Shown here one piece after another: positions 21,591 through 36,269 of a DNA stretch of 64,000 bases (the first letter of the stretch is position 1; each line of letters opens with the position of its first letter). The position numbers and the translations under genes were made by a program. Source of the stretch: Strigops habroptila (lineage: Eukaryota; Chordata; Aves; Psittaciformes; Psittacidae). The stretch is from positions 77,078,923 through 77,142,922 of the forward strand of contig NC_044278.2 of assembly GCF_004027225.2 (NCBI RefSeq), given 5' to 3'. The notes below the pieces were generated by a model. That model was not told the origin of the DNA. It searched no databases and worked only from the letters and a program-made list of their open reading frames with translations.

Positions 21591-21611
21591 TTCCTGGACT
21601 GGCAGCTGGAG
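21591..21611. repeat. Copy 2 of the 21-base shared string
   Basis: This is identical to 17770-17790 in the same orientation and is followed by a similar pyrimidine and C. The surrounding few hundred bases read like decayed repeat DNA but match no family I can name. Confidence 0.4.
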
Positions 21612-24600
21612 TCCAAGCAAGATACTTGAGCATACCTTAAGTGTTATGAATGATTATGTTAAGGCATCTTAAGTGTTCCCTGGCTGAAATGTAACAGCTG
21701 TATCGTGAGCACATGAATTTCGAAATCTTAGTCTGTAACTGAATTGCAGCTTCTAAGGTTAGGTGAGCTAAATCACAGCTAAACTATTTAACTTCTATAT
21801 TGCTAAAGTTAAGTGTGATGAACCTCATGCTTATGAATGACAACCTCAGGATGGGATTTTCACTTAAAAATAAGACTACACACATATAAGAAGGCAGACA
21901 GAGAGTATTCCTCAAGTATTTTTTTAACTTGTCATATCAGAATTTAATAAAAGAAAACTGAAATATTACAGATGGTATGTACAACTGATTATCTTTGACA
22001 ATGTTTGTTGTAACATTAGGACACAGACAGGTATATATTTGCTTGTAAAGTTTTTACACTGTATTAATATTTAATGTTACAATGCTTCCTATTGGAAAGT
22101 AGGATAATACTCCAGTAAAATAATAACACCAATAAGAATAAAAAATGAGGCTTTTCATGAATCTTCTTTTTTTTTTTTTTTTTCCCCCCCAAGCATCCCT
22201 CTCTTGGCTTCAGGAGAACATCCTCAGTTTAGTACAACACAAATAGCATCGGAATAAAATGAAGAATATCAGCTAACTTATTTTCATAATATCATAGTAT
22301 GTTTAATTATGAAATAAGTAAATAATAATTCATTAAATTTTGCTCAATTTACTAACATCAGTCCAATTAAAAAATAATAAATACAGGAGAAAGATGAAAA
22401 TAAGTAACCCCAACTACTTCTTAGAAAATTAGCCTTAATATTTAATTCAGTAGTGACTGAAAGTTAGAAGCCATGGACTTTGCTGCAGTTCTGAGTTTGT
22501 AGAATGAGTCTGATTCTATGTAGAAACCATAAAGCACACAGATCAATATAACCACAACTGACACTAATTGGCAAGCCAAGTTGACAGTATTAGGGCAGAG
22601 GCCAAGAAACAAGATACTAAATCTTTTCTTTTTTAGTTTTTCTTTTTTTTTTTTCCTTCTCTCTATGATGTACTGATTCTGACAAAATATCAAAAATGTC
22701 TGTAAATATAGATTATAGATTATATGTATGGGATTAGTAGAGGTGGCTATTAAGAATTTTTTCATCATTAACTTCTGAAGCTGTTTCAGTATACTCGTTC
22801 TGATGAATTTCTTGCACCTGCAGCTTAGAGGCCTCCTGCTGAGCAAGTCACCCTTGGCTTTCTGCACAGTCAGCAGGGAGAAAGGGAAACTTATAAGGTT
22901 TATATGACATTTTGGAATGCCAGGAACATTTAACTGTAGACTAAGACACCAAATTTAGGTGACTGAATGATGTCTTATGGGTGTGAACTGGGTGTGTAAA
23001 CGCTATTACAGTCATAAAAGGTCTAGTCAGTACAGTCAATAGAGAATAGAAAGTGTCAGCTTAGTTTAAACAAGCACTTAACTTGGAACTCAGCTTTTAA
23101 ATGTAGTATTATTTTGGTTTTCTAGGGTATCCTGCCTGGTGTCTAGCTGTCACTCTAGAAGACTGTAGTTCTTTCACAGGTCCTGGGTCATACCTGCGAG
23201 CTCCATGAATGTCCTGGATGTCTGAGATATCCTAGGGCACCTCAAATGGTACCAGTTATTTATGGTTTTGCCAATAACAACTTTTTCGTTGACTGCATGT
23301 GGATCTTAGATACTTAATTCACGTTTGGAACTCTTAATCTCTAAATAAGTCTTATCCATATTTAGAGGGAGATAAATCATGCTTTAAAGTTTTATTTCTT
23401 CCCAGTGACTCTAACAGAAAACTAAGACACCTAGTCTAAATGTATATCTACAACCATAAACAGCTGGATTTCTCAAATTAATTCCACACTTTGAGTCTTT
23501 CACTTGGACCATATATTCCTGTGCTGTAAAATAGCATACTTTCATTTATCTTCCTGAATGAAGAGGTGAGGATTCAGGTGTCTGGCCTCTCTCTTTTCCC
23601 TCTTCACCCTTGCTGAAGCAGCCAGCCCATCTGGAAAACAATGGCCGCACAATACATCTAAGCTCTCAGACCCCAAAGGCATCCTCCCTCACTTCAAAGA
23701 GCCTGACTCTATGAGGAAAGGGTCCTATTGAGCACTGACATCTTTACTCCGTATTATATCTTGGAGGAAAGGGGACAGGGAAAAGGGGAGGAAAAAGGTA
23801 GTTTTAGCTCTGAATATCTCAGGGATATTAAAAACACAAATGAAAATATGAAAATACATGGAAGTAGTTTCCTGTCTCAGGAAGAGTTCATATATGCAGA
23901 AATGTCATGTCAATTCCAAAGAAATCATGTTGACGGCTGATAAAAAAAGTATGCTTTTCCTCCTTTCATATATCCATGTGGTATTTATTGCACAAAATTG
24001 CATGCTATTACACAAAAGTCCATGGTGAAGAGAAGTTTGAACATTCCTCCTGAAAATAATGTTCAAGTTATGAGAAGGATTAGTGGAGATTTTGGCAGAC
24101 TTTAGCACAAATTAGTAAGAGGAGCCAAAACTGATAAAAACTTTCCTTTGTATCATTTAGAAACAGATTGTAAAAATCTATTTCTAAGTTAAAAGTCACT
24201 AGAAATATCTTTGATTTTCTAGCAATGAACTATATGGCCTGTTATCTTCAGTCAGATTACAAGAAACAGAGTTAAAATGAAAATGAATTTGCCTAAGTTA
24301 CTTAGCTTCAGAAACATCAGCAATGGTTTTAAACAAAGTAAATGTTGTCATCTGCCTTCTGTTTCTATGAACAAGGCTGTACAACATAACCACCATACAT
24401 AATTTATAGAAAAAGATTTTGGGAAAAAATCAACACCCCAAAAGTCTTCATTGAAACAGAATTTTTGTTTGAAGAGAAGTCTGACGAGGGTGAAGCAGAA
24501 TAAGGAATTTCATGCCGGATTTTTCACTACATTAGGCAGCCTGTGTGTGACAAACAAAAACCAGCTCAAGTTTTCATTCCTAATTGACTCTGATTCCTTG

Positions 24601-26209
24601 CAAATTATGCATATGAACATAGTTCTGTAAGCAAGTTTAAATTATTTTTCATGTTAATATACTTCAAACCAGATATTGTACATGACGATTATGTTCATCA
24701 CCACACTATCTTGCTCATCAGATTCAGTGTGTTATTAAAATTTTCACTGAATTGCCCAACAGAATGGTAGAAGAGTTTCAGTTCATTAACTTTTCTCTTA
24801 TTTCTCCATCTATCAAAGTAAAGTTTCAAGCTTGAATTCTATCATATAATTGTGTAACAAGCTATTTGTAAATGACTGGGTAGATCCTGGTGCAGCTTTT
24901 TTAATTGAGTTCTATGTTTTTAGCCATTTCCCAGTATTTTGAAATTGTCACTTGGAAGATCAATTGCAACATGTAGATAAGTCTTAAAAAATATAAAGGA
25001 AGACTTTTGCCTTGTCAGTTCACCAGATGCGATAATAATGCATTAGTGTAAAACCAGTGAGTTGCTTTAGAAAATGGGAATATTTGTTTTGTACTCAAAG
25101 TTTGAGTTGTTTCTGAGCTTTCAGACCTTATGCATAGGCAAAGCTAATTTGAAAGCAGTCTCACTTCAGTACATCTGTATTACATACAATAGAAATATCT
25201 GTAATACATATAGTAGAAAATCAACTCAAATAAATGCAGAATTTCAATTCAAAAGCAGTAATAAGGTTAATAATAGAATGGAGGAAAATAAATAAATGGT
25301 ATTGTATTTAAGTCTAAAAAAATTAAAATTAATACTTTGCAAATTGCCAGACACATGGAACAGGATTTAACTTCTTCCGTAACCACTTTCTTCCTACTGA
25401 TCTTTATATCAGAATGTTGTTAACATGCCTTTTGTGTATCACGCCCACGCCCACATAGAAAATATGATAATCTGATTTTACTTTGATGCATAGTTCTGTA
25501 AACTGGCATTCAAATCAAGGAGTGTGAGACTCTCTAATAGTAGAATTGACTTATGCCTATTTATGATATTTTACAATAATGGAAAAATCTGCATAAATGT
25601 GACCTAATCAAAGTTAATACTCCATTTGCTTGGCCATGTTAATACCATAGTCCTGTATTCACTGCACATTCAAAAAATTCCATGTATTCAGGCCAGTAAC
25701 GCAGTAATGATGGGCAAATCTTTGAGCAGTAGCTTCTGCTCTTAATTAAGTCACAGTATTGAATTATATTAATATAATATTTACAGCACATGTTTTGAGT
25801 TGGAGCCAATATGGTTAATGAATATTCTGGTTAGTGGAGAGGAGGGGTGTGTTCATCAGAAACCTAGTTACTTCCTATTTTGGGAAGTGAATAGCTAACT
25901 ATATACCAAGAAGAAATCTTGTCCATGTTGATGTCAGAAGTGTGTAACAAAATAAGTAAATTAGGACTCTAATGTACATACCTAACACCATTTAAGAGAC
26001 TTTAGGGTAACTGATAAATCTGTATAGTGATGGCAGATGTGACACAGGACTTATAAGAACCTTATATCCTTCTGGAGAGAATGCCGAAGACCAGATACCA
26101 TGTTCTGGAACACCTAAAATGTCACTGATACTTATGTCAAAGTACTTGAATAAGGACATGCTGACACTATCAGTTTTTTAAAGATTCCAGTCTGAAATCC
26201 CTGAACCTC

Positions 26210-27060
26210 AAGGCAGGGACTGGGGGGAAAAGTACTTCCATTACAGGAGAAGGTCCAGTTCTAGACCACCTGAGGAATATGAATACACACTAGTCCACAG
26301 GATCCAATGCATCCCAGAGTTCTGAGAGAATTTGATTATGAAGTTGCCAAGCCTCTCTCCATCATATTTCAACATTCGTGGCAATCAGGCAAATCCCCAG
26401 TGAATACAAAAAAGGGAAACATTGCACCCAATTTTAAAATGGGTAAAAAGGAACATGCCTGGGAACTACAGATGGTCAGCCTTGTTTCTGTGTCTTGCTA
26501 AGATCATGAAGCACATCCTCCTGGAAGCTATGTTGAAACATACAGAAGACAGGGGGGTGATTAGAGACAGCCAACATGACTTAATCAAGGGCAAACAGTG
26601 CCTGAGCAACGTAATGGCCTTCAACAATGGAGTGACTGAATTGATGAACAAGGAGAGAACTACTGTTGTCATCTGCCAATACTTCTGTAAAGCCTTTGAT
26701 ATGGTCCCCCAGAACATCCTTGACACTAAATTGGAGAGTTTGGGTTTGACAAATGGGCTTTTAGATGGATAAGGAATTGGCTGGCTGGCCATGTCCAAAG
26801 AGTTACAGTCAATGATTCAACATCCAAGTGGAAACCAATAACAAATAGCGTCTCTCAAGGGTCCATACTGGGGCCAATATTATTTACTATCTTCAGCAAT
26901 GACATAGTGGGATTGAGTGCACCCTCAGCAAGTCTGCAAATATTCATATAGTCTTGCATCAATGTTCATAGTCTTGCATCAGTGTTCATACTCTTGAGGC
27001 AAGGGATGCCATCCAGAGAGACCTTGAGGAATGAGCTTATACAAACTTCATGAAAGACAT
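26210..27060 (+). mobile_element. Degenerate CR1 LINE fragment, reverse transcriptase region
   Basis: Translations in two + frames match the CR1 ORF2 reverse transcriptase, joined by a frameshift near 26460. The first part (about 26307-26460) has the HPRVLRE and SWQSG motifs; the second (about 26460-26770) has the LLEAM, RDSQH and KAFDMVP segments. A stop follows at 26770, and further RT-like similarity runs to about 27060. The catalytic aspartate pair expected near 26930 is not visible, so the copy is dead. Both 5' and 3' ends are missing, including the 3' UTR and octamer tail. The edges are approximate. Confidence 0.85.
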
Positions 27061-30000
27061 CCCTCACCATGGGTGGTCAATAGAGAGCAAGAGAGATGTT
27101 GCCAAAGGCTGATTTTACTAGAGGTGAAATATTAAGTAGAAGTGCCTAATATTAGTCTGGATGACTCTACGACTTGCTATTTAAAAGCTTAGAATCTTCT
27201 GTTCAATTATAACTTTTTTTCTTTTTCTTTTGGAAATGTCAGCTTCGTTTGCCCTCACTGAAACATATATGTGTAGGGATTAAATTCTTTTGACTATTAG
27301 GGTCCACTCAGAAATATACTTCCAAAAGTGAAACATTGAGGGCTCATTTTTGAAAGAGTTGGGTCTTGATTTTCAGTGTTGCCTGTATAGAATTTGTAAT
27401 ATATTGAATTTTTCACTGACTGCAAGGACTCTTTTGCCTTTTATTAAAATCTTGTCTCAGTAAATTATTGGTTATACTAAATAATTTTTCAAGCTGATGT
27501 ATTTTCTGTATTCAGTTGAAATATTTCTATGCTTTCCAGACCATTTTCATTCATTAGCTAGATTTGGCATATTTCAGTGCAATACAACTTACATCATACA
27601 TATTTTTCTGTGTGTTTGTAATGTACATAACAGTTCTTAATATTTTTATACTCTTGTTTATCTGGTTTAGGATAGATTTAAAGGCACATGTAAGACAGGC
27701 AGAGATATTAATTCTCATAGTATTTCTTTTCAAAGTGTGCAGAAACTATCTCAAACAGAAAAAAAAAAAATCTTTCTAAATTTCAGTTCTTAAAACAGTT
27801 CACGCCCAAATCTTTAAAGCCAGGTTCTGTGTTTATTCTGAATTCTTTCAAAGGCATTTCACTTGCGTAGTGTGAGGCATTTCAGATTGTACAGTGTAGT
27901 CTTTTTCTAAAAAGGTGAATGAAAATTCTCCTTTTAGGAAACTATTGAGATATGAGTTGGCATAAATATCTCTTATTCATTCATTCATTCCTGATCATCA
28001 TGAAATATGACAGATCCACCAGAGTGAAGGGGAATATGGGTAAAATATAACATACTCTGTGTGTGGGCTCATGAAAAAAGAAGTTCCCTTTTCCATGTAA
28101 GAGTTCAGAGAGAAGAGGGAAAAGACAGGACTAACTATGCATCCTACTTCAAAGGTATTTGAACAAAGTAAACTCACCTGTGAATGTTTCTCCTGATACT
28201 TAAACACCCACTTCTCTTCGCACTTCTGAAAGTAGAAAAAAAAAAAATCATAATTCTGTGTGATCAAGATTAGTTCCTAAATTTAATCAGATAAAGAAAA
28301 TAGTATCTCACATGATGGGAAAGAGAGATCATAACAATATTTTTGTTGTATTGTGAATATTCCAGCTAGAAAAACTATGCATTGTTATTAGGAAAATATT
28401 ATTAAAAAGTAATTTGATACTAATTAGTATATTACTTAACTAGCAATATTTACTGAGGCATTATTATGAAATACTAAAAATAAAAATGTTGAAAAGTAGA
28501 AATATTATGTATGCATCCTGTCTATGACATGCCTTATTAAACCACAGAAAGCATAGATGACAAAACAGGCAGCTACAGATGCCTGTACAGATAATCAGTA
28601 TATTTGTACAGACTATAGAAAAAATAAAGTTGAAAAAAATTTGTTAAAGAAAGAGGAATGTTTAGCCTTCACAACAACAACAAAAAAAATTCTATTTAAT
28701 CTAGTGAATTCTTGCTTGATTATATGCTTGGCTCTGGGAATGAAAACAAGATTTTTGGAAGAGCTTCTAAAAATAAGCAAAATTTGTAGCACAACAAACC
28801 ATGGGCTATTTGTACAGAAGGAAGAGAATGGTTCTCGTTAATTCACCAGGGATATATATGGAGTAAAGTTTCTACAGAGTGTGACAAATTTATTCCAGAG
28901 AACTGAGAGTTTACAGAAGTGGTGTATGTCTACCTGTCTGTCTACCTGTCTTTACCTGTCAGTCTTTACTTGGTGCAGTGGGCTAGTCTACTCCCTTATT
29001 GCTGTTCACTAGACATTACTCAATGCAATGGACTGGCATATTCTAATATGCCTTGTCATCTCTTGAAAGAGATGTTACCATTTCCTCATGGACACAAAAG
29101 GGGTGGAAAGGTAGTATATCAGGAAAAACATCCACATTGATACTTCTAAATATTTAAACCAGTTCTCTCAAGGTACCAGTCTAGTGATGAAAAAATGAAA
29201 GAAGGAAGTTAGAGCAAATGTAGGATTTCAGGATTTCACCTTCATTTGACACATTTTATTATTTCATATTTTGCATATTTGAAACAGTGAGATACTTTAA
29301 AAAAAGTGATAATGCTAGACCTTGGATAAGTTCATGTATACAACTATTTCCAAAGTTTCCACAAAGTAAGGATATTTTTATTGTCTCAAGTAAACAGCCA
29401 GATTTTTCATTTTAATTCAAGATTCTTGCCCCAGCAAGCTTTTCTCCAGGCTAAAGCATGGCATATGTCTCACTGCTAAGCAAAAATTTTAACACAGAAA
29501 AGCATTAATTTTTATTTTACACACTTGCAAACATAAGGGAAGATTACATTTTCAGATGGATTTCTGAATTCAACTAACCAAAGAGCTTCATTTTATAATA
29601 TGGATTATAAATTGTGCTGGCAATTAATCTGTAATGTGACTAATCCTTTTTATTATCTTAATAAAAAATAAAATATGTTTCATATCCTCAGTGAAAAAGC
29701 ATTTCAGGAGTTTTTAGCACAGGGACTCAGCATGTTCATGTGCATTCTCCTACACTTATCTACAAGTTAATACCTTGATCTTGCAATAAATGTCATGCAG
29801 GCAGAACATGGCTTTTAATCCCTCAGTATAACTGAAAACTTATATCTATGAGGTCTTATTTTAAATGCAAGTGCTTTATTTGACTGCCTTTAACAGTGAG
29901 GAAGTAAGCAGGAAAAAATATAATACCCCGAAACCTAAGCTATGAAATCTTGATTGATACAGGCAATCTTCATTTTTTGTTAGGCAGAAACACTTGTCAA

Positions 30001-33000
30001 GAAAAGGAAGTGAGCTTTCTCAGTATTTTAATGAGGAGTTAAGTTATAAAAGTAAGCAAAAAGTAGACCTGTTCTTCTGTCACTTTCTTTATACCTCTGG
30101 TATCTGTAAAACTGAAAACTTCGCAAAATGAATAAATGCAAGAATTGGTCTCATATTTATTATTGAGTTGGCTTAAAATAATTTTTTACAAGTTACCTAT
30201 GTTTATCTGTGCTGGCACACTACATTTTTTTTCACAGTTAGCTAGCTGGAGTTAGCCAAATAATAATATAAGCCATGATATTGATACAGTTATTGCTTTA
30301 AAAAAGTAAATAGGTATCTGTGATTGTGACTGTAGGTGAAAATGAGCAGATGCTGCCTTTTCTAGCTGCTTAAATGTACCTCTTTAGAAAGCTTTATGGT
30401 AAAGCTGTGGACACCTTACAGCTGAGTATGGATGGTATTTCTATAAACACACAGAACTTTTCTCAGAATAATCGAACATCTTTCTATTTGAAAATTGCAA
30501 CACAATAAAATACTTTTTCATATTTTGGTTTATATTTACATTTGAATTCTTTAATAAGTAATTGAACCACTTTGTTTCTTTGGTTAAAAATTATCTCTGC
30601 TGGGAGTACACTTAAATAATGATTTACATACTGTTCCTCTACCACACAAGAAGAATATCGTGCAAGAAATTTTTTGTCAAGAACTGAAATATTTTTTTGT
30701 GGGTCAAAAAAAGATGGGTTTTTTTTCATTTTTTTAGTAATGAGAAAAGTCAGATGCACATACTTCAACAAGCAGGTCTACTTTCAGAACATTTGGTGAA
30801 CCAAGTTTTGTGAGAAAATTTTGTTGTTTTATTTTCAGTGCATACTTCCTTGGTATGTAACAACTAATATATTGTGCTTTTGTTTTTGGACATAGAGCTT
30901 CAGATCATCAAAACACTGGAATGAGGAAGTTTACAGATATATTTTTCATTGTCAGGATGTTGAGTTGTTAGGTTTAAATACCATCATATCAACTGTTTCT
31001 TAGTAGATAAGTCAATAAGTCTATTTGTAAATTAATTCCATTTCTTAGTGAATATATTACTCAAAAATACTTATCTTAGAACATTTGCCCTAATGTTGCT
31101 GTTGCCTGAATCTTGCACCATGAAAAATTGGTATGAGTTATTAATTTATCAGATGACTCGCAGCTTACTTTTTTATACATTTGTCTAAGTTAAAACTTTT
31201 TTAATACTCTGCAACTACTATCTGATAATGCCTCTGCATGAATAGGTTTAATTTGACACAGTTGAGTTGCAGAGTTCATATACTTGCAGTAAATATGTTA
31301 CCTGAAGCTTAAAATCTTTTCATATACCATCATTTGTTCTTCTACTGTCCATACTATTTGTAAATGTAATCAATTTACTTTGTTCACAGAAGAAATTTGA
31401 AATACGATGAATAAATACTGGTAGCTGCTGATAACACAATGTTTCTCCAGCTAACTGAAGCTTGTACATTTTTTCCATTCAGCATTATGCCAAGTTACAG
31501 AAATAGAAATGGATTGACAAAGGACTTTTTTTCCCCCTATTAAAAATATATTTTCCCTTTATGGGAAAATGTTATTTTCCCTTTTTACCTGTACCATATT
31601 CACTTTCAGAATGATTTTAAAATTTGTTGAGTCCTTGCTATGTTTAGGTGACTTTTTCTAGAGCTTGGTTTTATGAATTTTTTAATCCACATTTTAGATA
31701 CACTGTCAAAATGAAACTTCTAGGTTTTAGCATCTGATGCACCTTTCTAGACAGTGATGATACTCTGTCAATTTCCAACATTTAATATATTTACAACACT
31801 TAATCATAAGTCTAATTTCTAACCTAGAAAATGAGATAAATTTTGATTCAATATGAGAGAGTCAGATGTGACTGTTAGAAGGAAAGGGCTGTGAAATTTC
31901 ATGGTTTGGTTTTGTTTTGTTTTTTTCCTGAAAACCTGGAATATTTCACTCACTCAGTGAAACAAATATGCAGTAAAAGGCAAGACAGGCCCAGTGAAGA
32001 GTTAAACCACAATTTATGAAATAAAATAGTTCTTATTTGTGTAGTATTTAATTCTTTTCACAACTTCTCTCCTTTTCTTCAATCTCACTCTAAACTTGTA
32101 TGGATTTTCACTGAGTCTTAATGTAGTGATTTTTATTAATACAATGGAATTGCTACACAAACACAATTTAAATTTGGTGAGTAGGCACGTCAAACTGTGA
32201 AGATATGACAAAATAGATGACATAGGCTGAAATAGTGCCCTCAAGGGAACCACTTCAGTGTTCCTCAGAGAAGTCAAATTTTGAGGAAAACACTGATCAA
32301 ATTAACCATTATGAAGGGTTCAGAAATGAAAGGACTTACTTTCTATTTTTAAAAATCTTGACAATTCAGATATGTAAATAAGTGAGCAGCAATTGATGCT
32401 CATTGACTGGGGACCTATGCAAAAATAATTGTCTTCAGAGAAAGTCTTGATCAATCAACTTTAAGTAATTATGCAAAGTTCACCTAAAGCTTCACTTCCT
32501 TTCTTATTCCACCTTTAAGATCTTCTGTTCCTTGTATTGTCTTGGTTTTTTCCTTATATTTTTTCCTCACTTCCACTAGTTTATTTTAATTTCAAACCCT
32601 AATTAGCTGAGCAATATTAAAATGGACATACTTTGTTCTACATTGCATAACATGTTGGGCTAAGAGAAAGAAAAAATGTCTTTCAGTTAAAGCATTACTA
32701 CCTTCATGATATGGAAAAGAATAGCCTCTCTTTCTTGATTAAGAGGCAGAAGAATTCAGTTATCCACTGCTAGGCAGGTCTGAAATGCCCTACCATAGTC
32801 TATGGGGCCCTCAGCAGGTCCTGTCTGTGAGCTCTGTAGGTGCCTCCAGTTTGCACTTCCAGTGGTGTGGGATGCCTGCTGGAGGAAAGCTAAAGCTCAC
32901 CTAAGTATGTGTTGGCTGTGGGATATTAGACACCTATTTGATCTGTAGCCATTTATATGGTAACACCTAAATTTGTGTAATGGGAAAGCTGACCCCCAGC

Positions 33001-36000
33001 CTGAGAGACCTAATTCAACAGATATAAGGAAGAAGCTGTTTTATCTCCTTCTTTACCTGAATTCTTAACATGAGGATCCACCATGGGTTTTCAGCTGCTT
33101 GCAGAAAGTTAAGGTATCCTCCAGGACACCTCTTTCTCTAGAATCTTTCCTTCCAAAGAAAATAAATGTACTTATACTATAGGGGTGTCAGAGTTTGGAT
33201 CATGATTAAAGAAGGCAAATATATGTCTTGGTCAGTATCCGATATAGCAAGTTACCTAGCTAAAATGACATCTTAAAGAGTCTATTGAGACATATACAGG
33301 TGATGTTTGATGATAAAGTGAATATATACGAATGATGTAGTACCTTTAAATGTATTTTAAACACATTTTAAGTACATTTTAAATACTTGATTTTGTGTGA
33401 CTGCATTATTCAGAATTAAAAAATATTGTCCCTAATGCAACCCAGTCATACTAAAGATTTTAGGTCTATGTGATGAAATTTCACAGCTGGTTGAGGAAAA
33501 AGTGGAAAAGGTAGGATTTATCTAAAAATACATACATTGTGTTTGTAAAAAAAAAAAAAGGTAGTTTTCATGTATTCAGTATAACTAGATTAGCAGCAAA
33601 GTTAGAATATATTATAAGCTCAGTGAGACATATTTAGATAGAGGTACATGCATGCTTGCTCCTATTTTTGAAGTAAAATGAGGACAAAGAGTAGACAGAA
33701 GCCATAAAGGGCCTGAGGCTGCCACATTATTATGAATTTGAGGAGAGCAAAGTGGTCTGCTGAGGACACTTGTATTCTGTTTCTGTGAAGAACCATAACT
33801 CTTAAACATGGAAGAGAGAGTAGATCTTAACAAATCCCAAAAGAATTTGGCTCAATAGTATGTGGGAGAAAAGCAGCAGATGTTAAGTCATCTCATTGCA
33901 ATTTACCACTCCAGAAATTATTTCACTCTTAATTGGCATTCATATCAAGTATCTTTACCTGCTACATTGGTCAACTATGGCAGAGCCAGTACTGAGGAAC
34001 ATCTTTGCCAGCTGCAAGTGACTGCAAATTACAGAATCTAGTGATAGCGGATTGCCTGATGCCCTGTTTCAACAGAAAGACCATATATTTAAATAATGTT
34101 TTGTCTCTAATTTCTCAAGGAATGAAGTTCCATAGCGATGTCAAAGTTTGTTTAATTTTTGTTTGCTTGTTTATATTTTTTACTGTTTTCTTTTCCAAAG
34201 CACCAACACAATACACAAATAAATTTCATTAAAATAAGAAAGGATGTTTCATGTAGAATCACCCTAAGTATTGATATGATGAACATGTTGATTTTTCAAA
34301 TACATTTGTGAAGGCTTTGTTAAAACATTCTCTTTAATGTCAGAAAACAAAAGAATTTGTGCACCACTTTTTGAAAAAAGTTTGTGAAACTTCCACCTGG
34401 TACTTCCAGGAATAAAAAGAGGGCTAATAGAAGAGCTGAAATTTTGTTTCTTCATGTGGGTTTGCTATGTATAATATCTTCTTTCCAATATATTAGATAG
34501 GTGATATGATATAAGTAGAAGAAAGTACATTTTTATGACTTCAGGTACAAACGTCTTCTGATATTTACTGACAGTTTACCATTCACATAATTTATCCTGT
34601 GTAATTAGACAGATGTACTGGAGGTGTGAAAATGGGCTTTTGCCATTGGCAATGAGGTGTGTACCTCTCTCTATTGTCAAAATAACTCTTCTCAAGGCCA
34701 TGCATTATATTTATTGCAGGTATATGATAGAAATGAAAGAGTAACATGAGCCTGTCCCACTGAGCAGTGTGGGGGGGTATATGCAAAGAACTTTTCAGGT
34801 ACGAGAAATAGCAGAATTTCTAAACATCTGAATTTAGCACCCTTTCTGATACCATATACTTAAAATGCTAGATCAAAAGCCATTGAAATTAATAGCAGTT
34901 GTTCCAATATTTACAATAGGTACATAATCAGGTCTACTATACATATGTACAGATTAAATGTATATTTTGTACAGAACATAACTGATTCCTGAACCAAACA
35001 TGTCTTTATATTTATTGAACTATTACAGAATACATTGCACTCAGTTTGAATATTCCCATCATTTCAATGAAAGTTGAATGAGATCCTTAAATGGTAGTGA
35101 TACAACATTATGACATTAGAGAAAAAAATGACTAGCAAGACTGTTAACTTATTTTGTATGTGCAAAGTATACTACATACTACAGAAGTAGATGCTCTGAC
35201 TAATTCATATTGTGGGTCAACAAATTACCTCTTTAAGCACTTAGATAGTATGAAAAGTATGCTTTTGTCTGTTTTCCGTTTTGTTTTATCTACAATTCAT
35301 ACCAGTCTCATGAAACTGATGTTAAATGCATGTGTATTTTCTATCACATAACTGAATTTTAAAGATGTTCATTATTTACATATAAGTAATAATATTAGAT
35401 ACTTTCAATTTTATAGTGCTTATTAATGACTAAATTTTTCTGTTGACAAGATTCATTTTTTTATTTATACTGTGATAACTGTCCTAGTTAAGTACTATTT
35501 TTATTCATTTGAATTTCATCAGTATACACATTCTAAAATGATTGCCATATACGACTATGCATTTTTTTGTAAAAGCTTAGCCCATGGATAGATATTGATA
35601 CATCAGTGTACAAATAAACTTTTTGTGATACTTACTAAGAGAAAAAAAACAAAGCAAAGAAACACCACCACCTACATAGAAGTTATTAGATACCTAGAGA
35701 ATTTTTGAAGCTATTTATGAAATTTTCAGAGGTTAAATAAACTAGAATTTACAGCATTGATATTCTGTTAGTTTTGTAATATAACGTTCACTTCCTTACT
35801 GTAAACATCTATATTATACAATACACTTATTGGAGAAGATGATGTGTCACATGTAAGTTGCCACTAAATGAAAATTGAAGATTCCTCTTAAAGGAAGAAA
35901 AAACAAACACAAATCTTAAAGGAAGGAAAAACAAACACAAAAGCATTGTCCTTTCTGAAATTTAGAAGACCAAATAAACTAATTTATAAATGTATAACAG

Positions 36001-36265
36001 CAACGTAGAAAAACAGCGATATGGACCACAATTTAGAATTTGATTACACTTCACCATGAACTAGGACTTTGCTAACATTGAGGAAAGGTGAGGCCTAAAA
36101 TACAATTTTTTAAATGTATTAAAACACCCAAATCAAAGCTGTTGTCAAGAGTGTTAGCTGGAAGGAAAAGTCAAACCACAGCCAGTAGCACGGCATATGG
36201 TATTGGAATGACATTGGTTATATGGTAGCTGGCTGATATGTATATGACATAATTCTACAAAGACT
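27061..36265. other. AT-rich gene desert, no gene recognised
   Basis: About 9 kb of low-GC sequence has only short open frames without domains. It holds A/T homopolymers (near 27760, 28240 and 33550), a TACCTGTC repeat near 28930-28960 and a 28-bp tandem duplication at 35886-35941. The part at 32750-33000 is somewhat GC-richer and may be an old repeat that I cannot name. Confidence 0.6.
35886..35941. repeat. 28-bp tandem duplication
   Basis: Two adjacent 28-base units, each starting TCTTAAAGGAAG and ending AAACACAAA, differ at a single base (A/G). The high identity suggests a fairly recent event. Confidence 0.85.
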
Positions 36266-36269
36266 GAAT

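Larger units (their letters stand above)
13841..26200. other. AT-rich gene desert, no gene recognised
   Basis: About 12 kb has only short open frames and no domain that I recognise. Small structures are a 15-bp tandem duplication at 15581-15610, a repeated GAGTATCTGAGAT motif near 17690-17720, an AT dinucleotide run near 18155, and T/C runs at 22168-22190 and near 22640. A 21-base string is shared between 17770 and 21591 and may mark an old dispersed repeat. No clear CR1 or LTR was seen. Confidence 0.6.
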
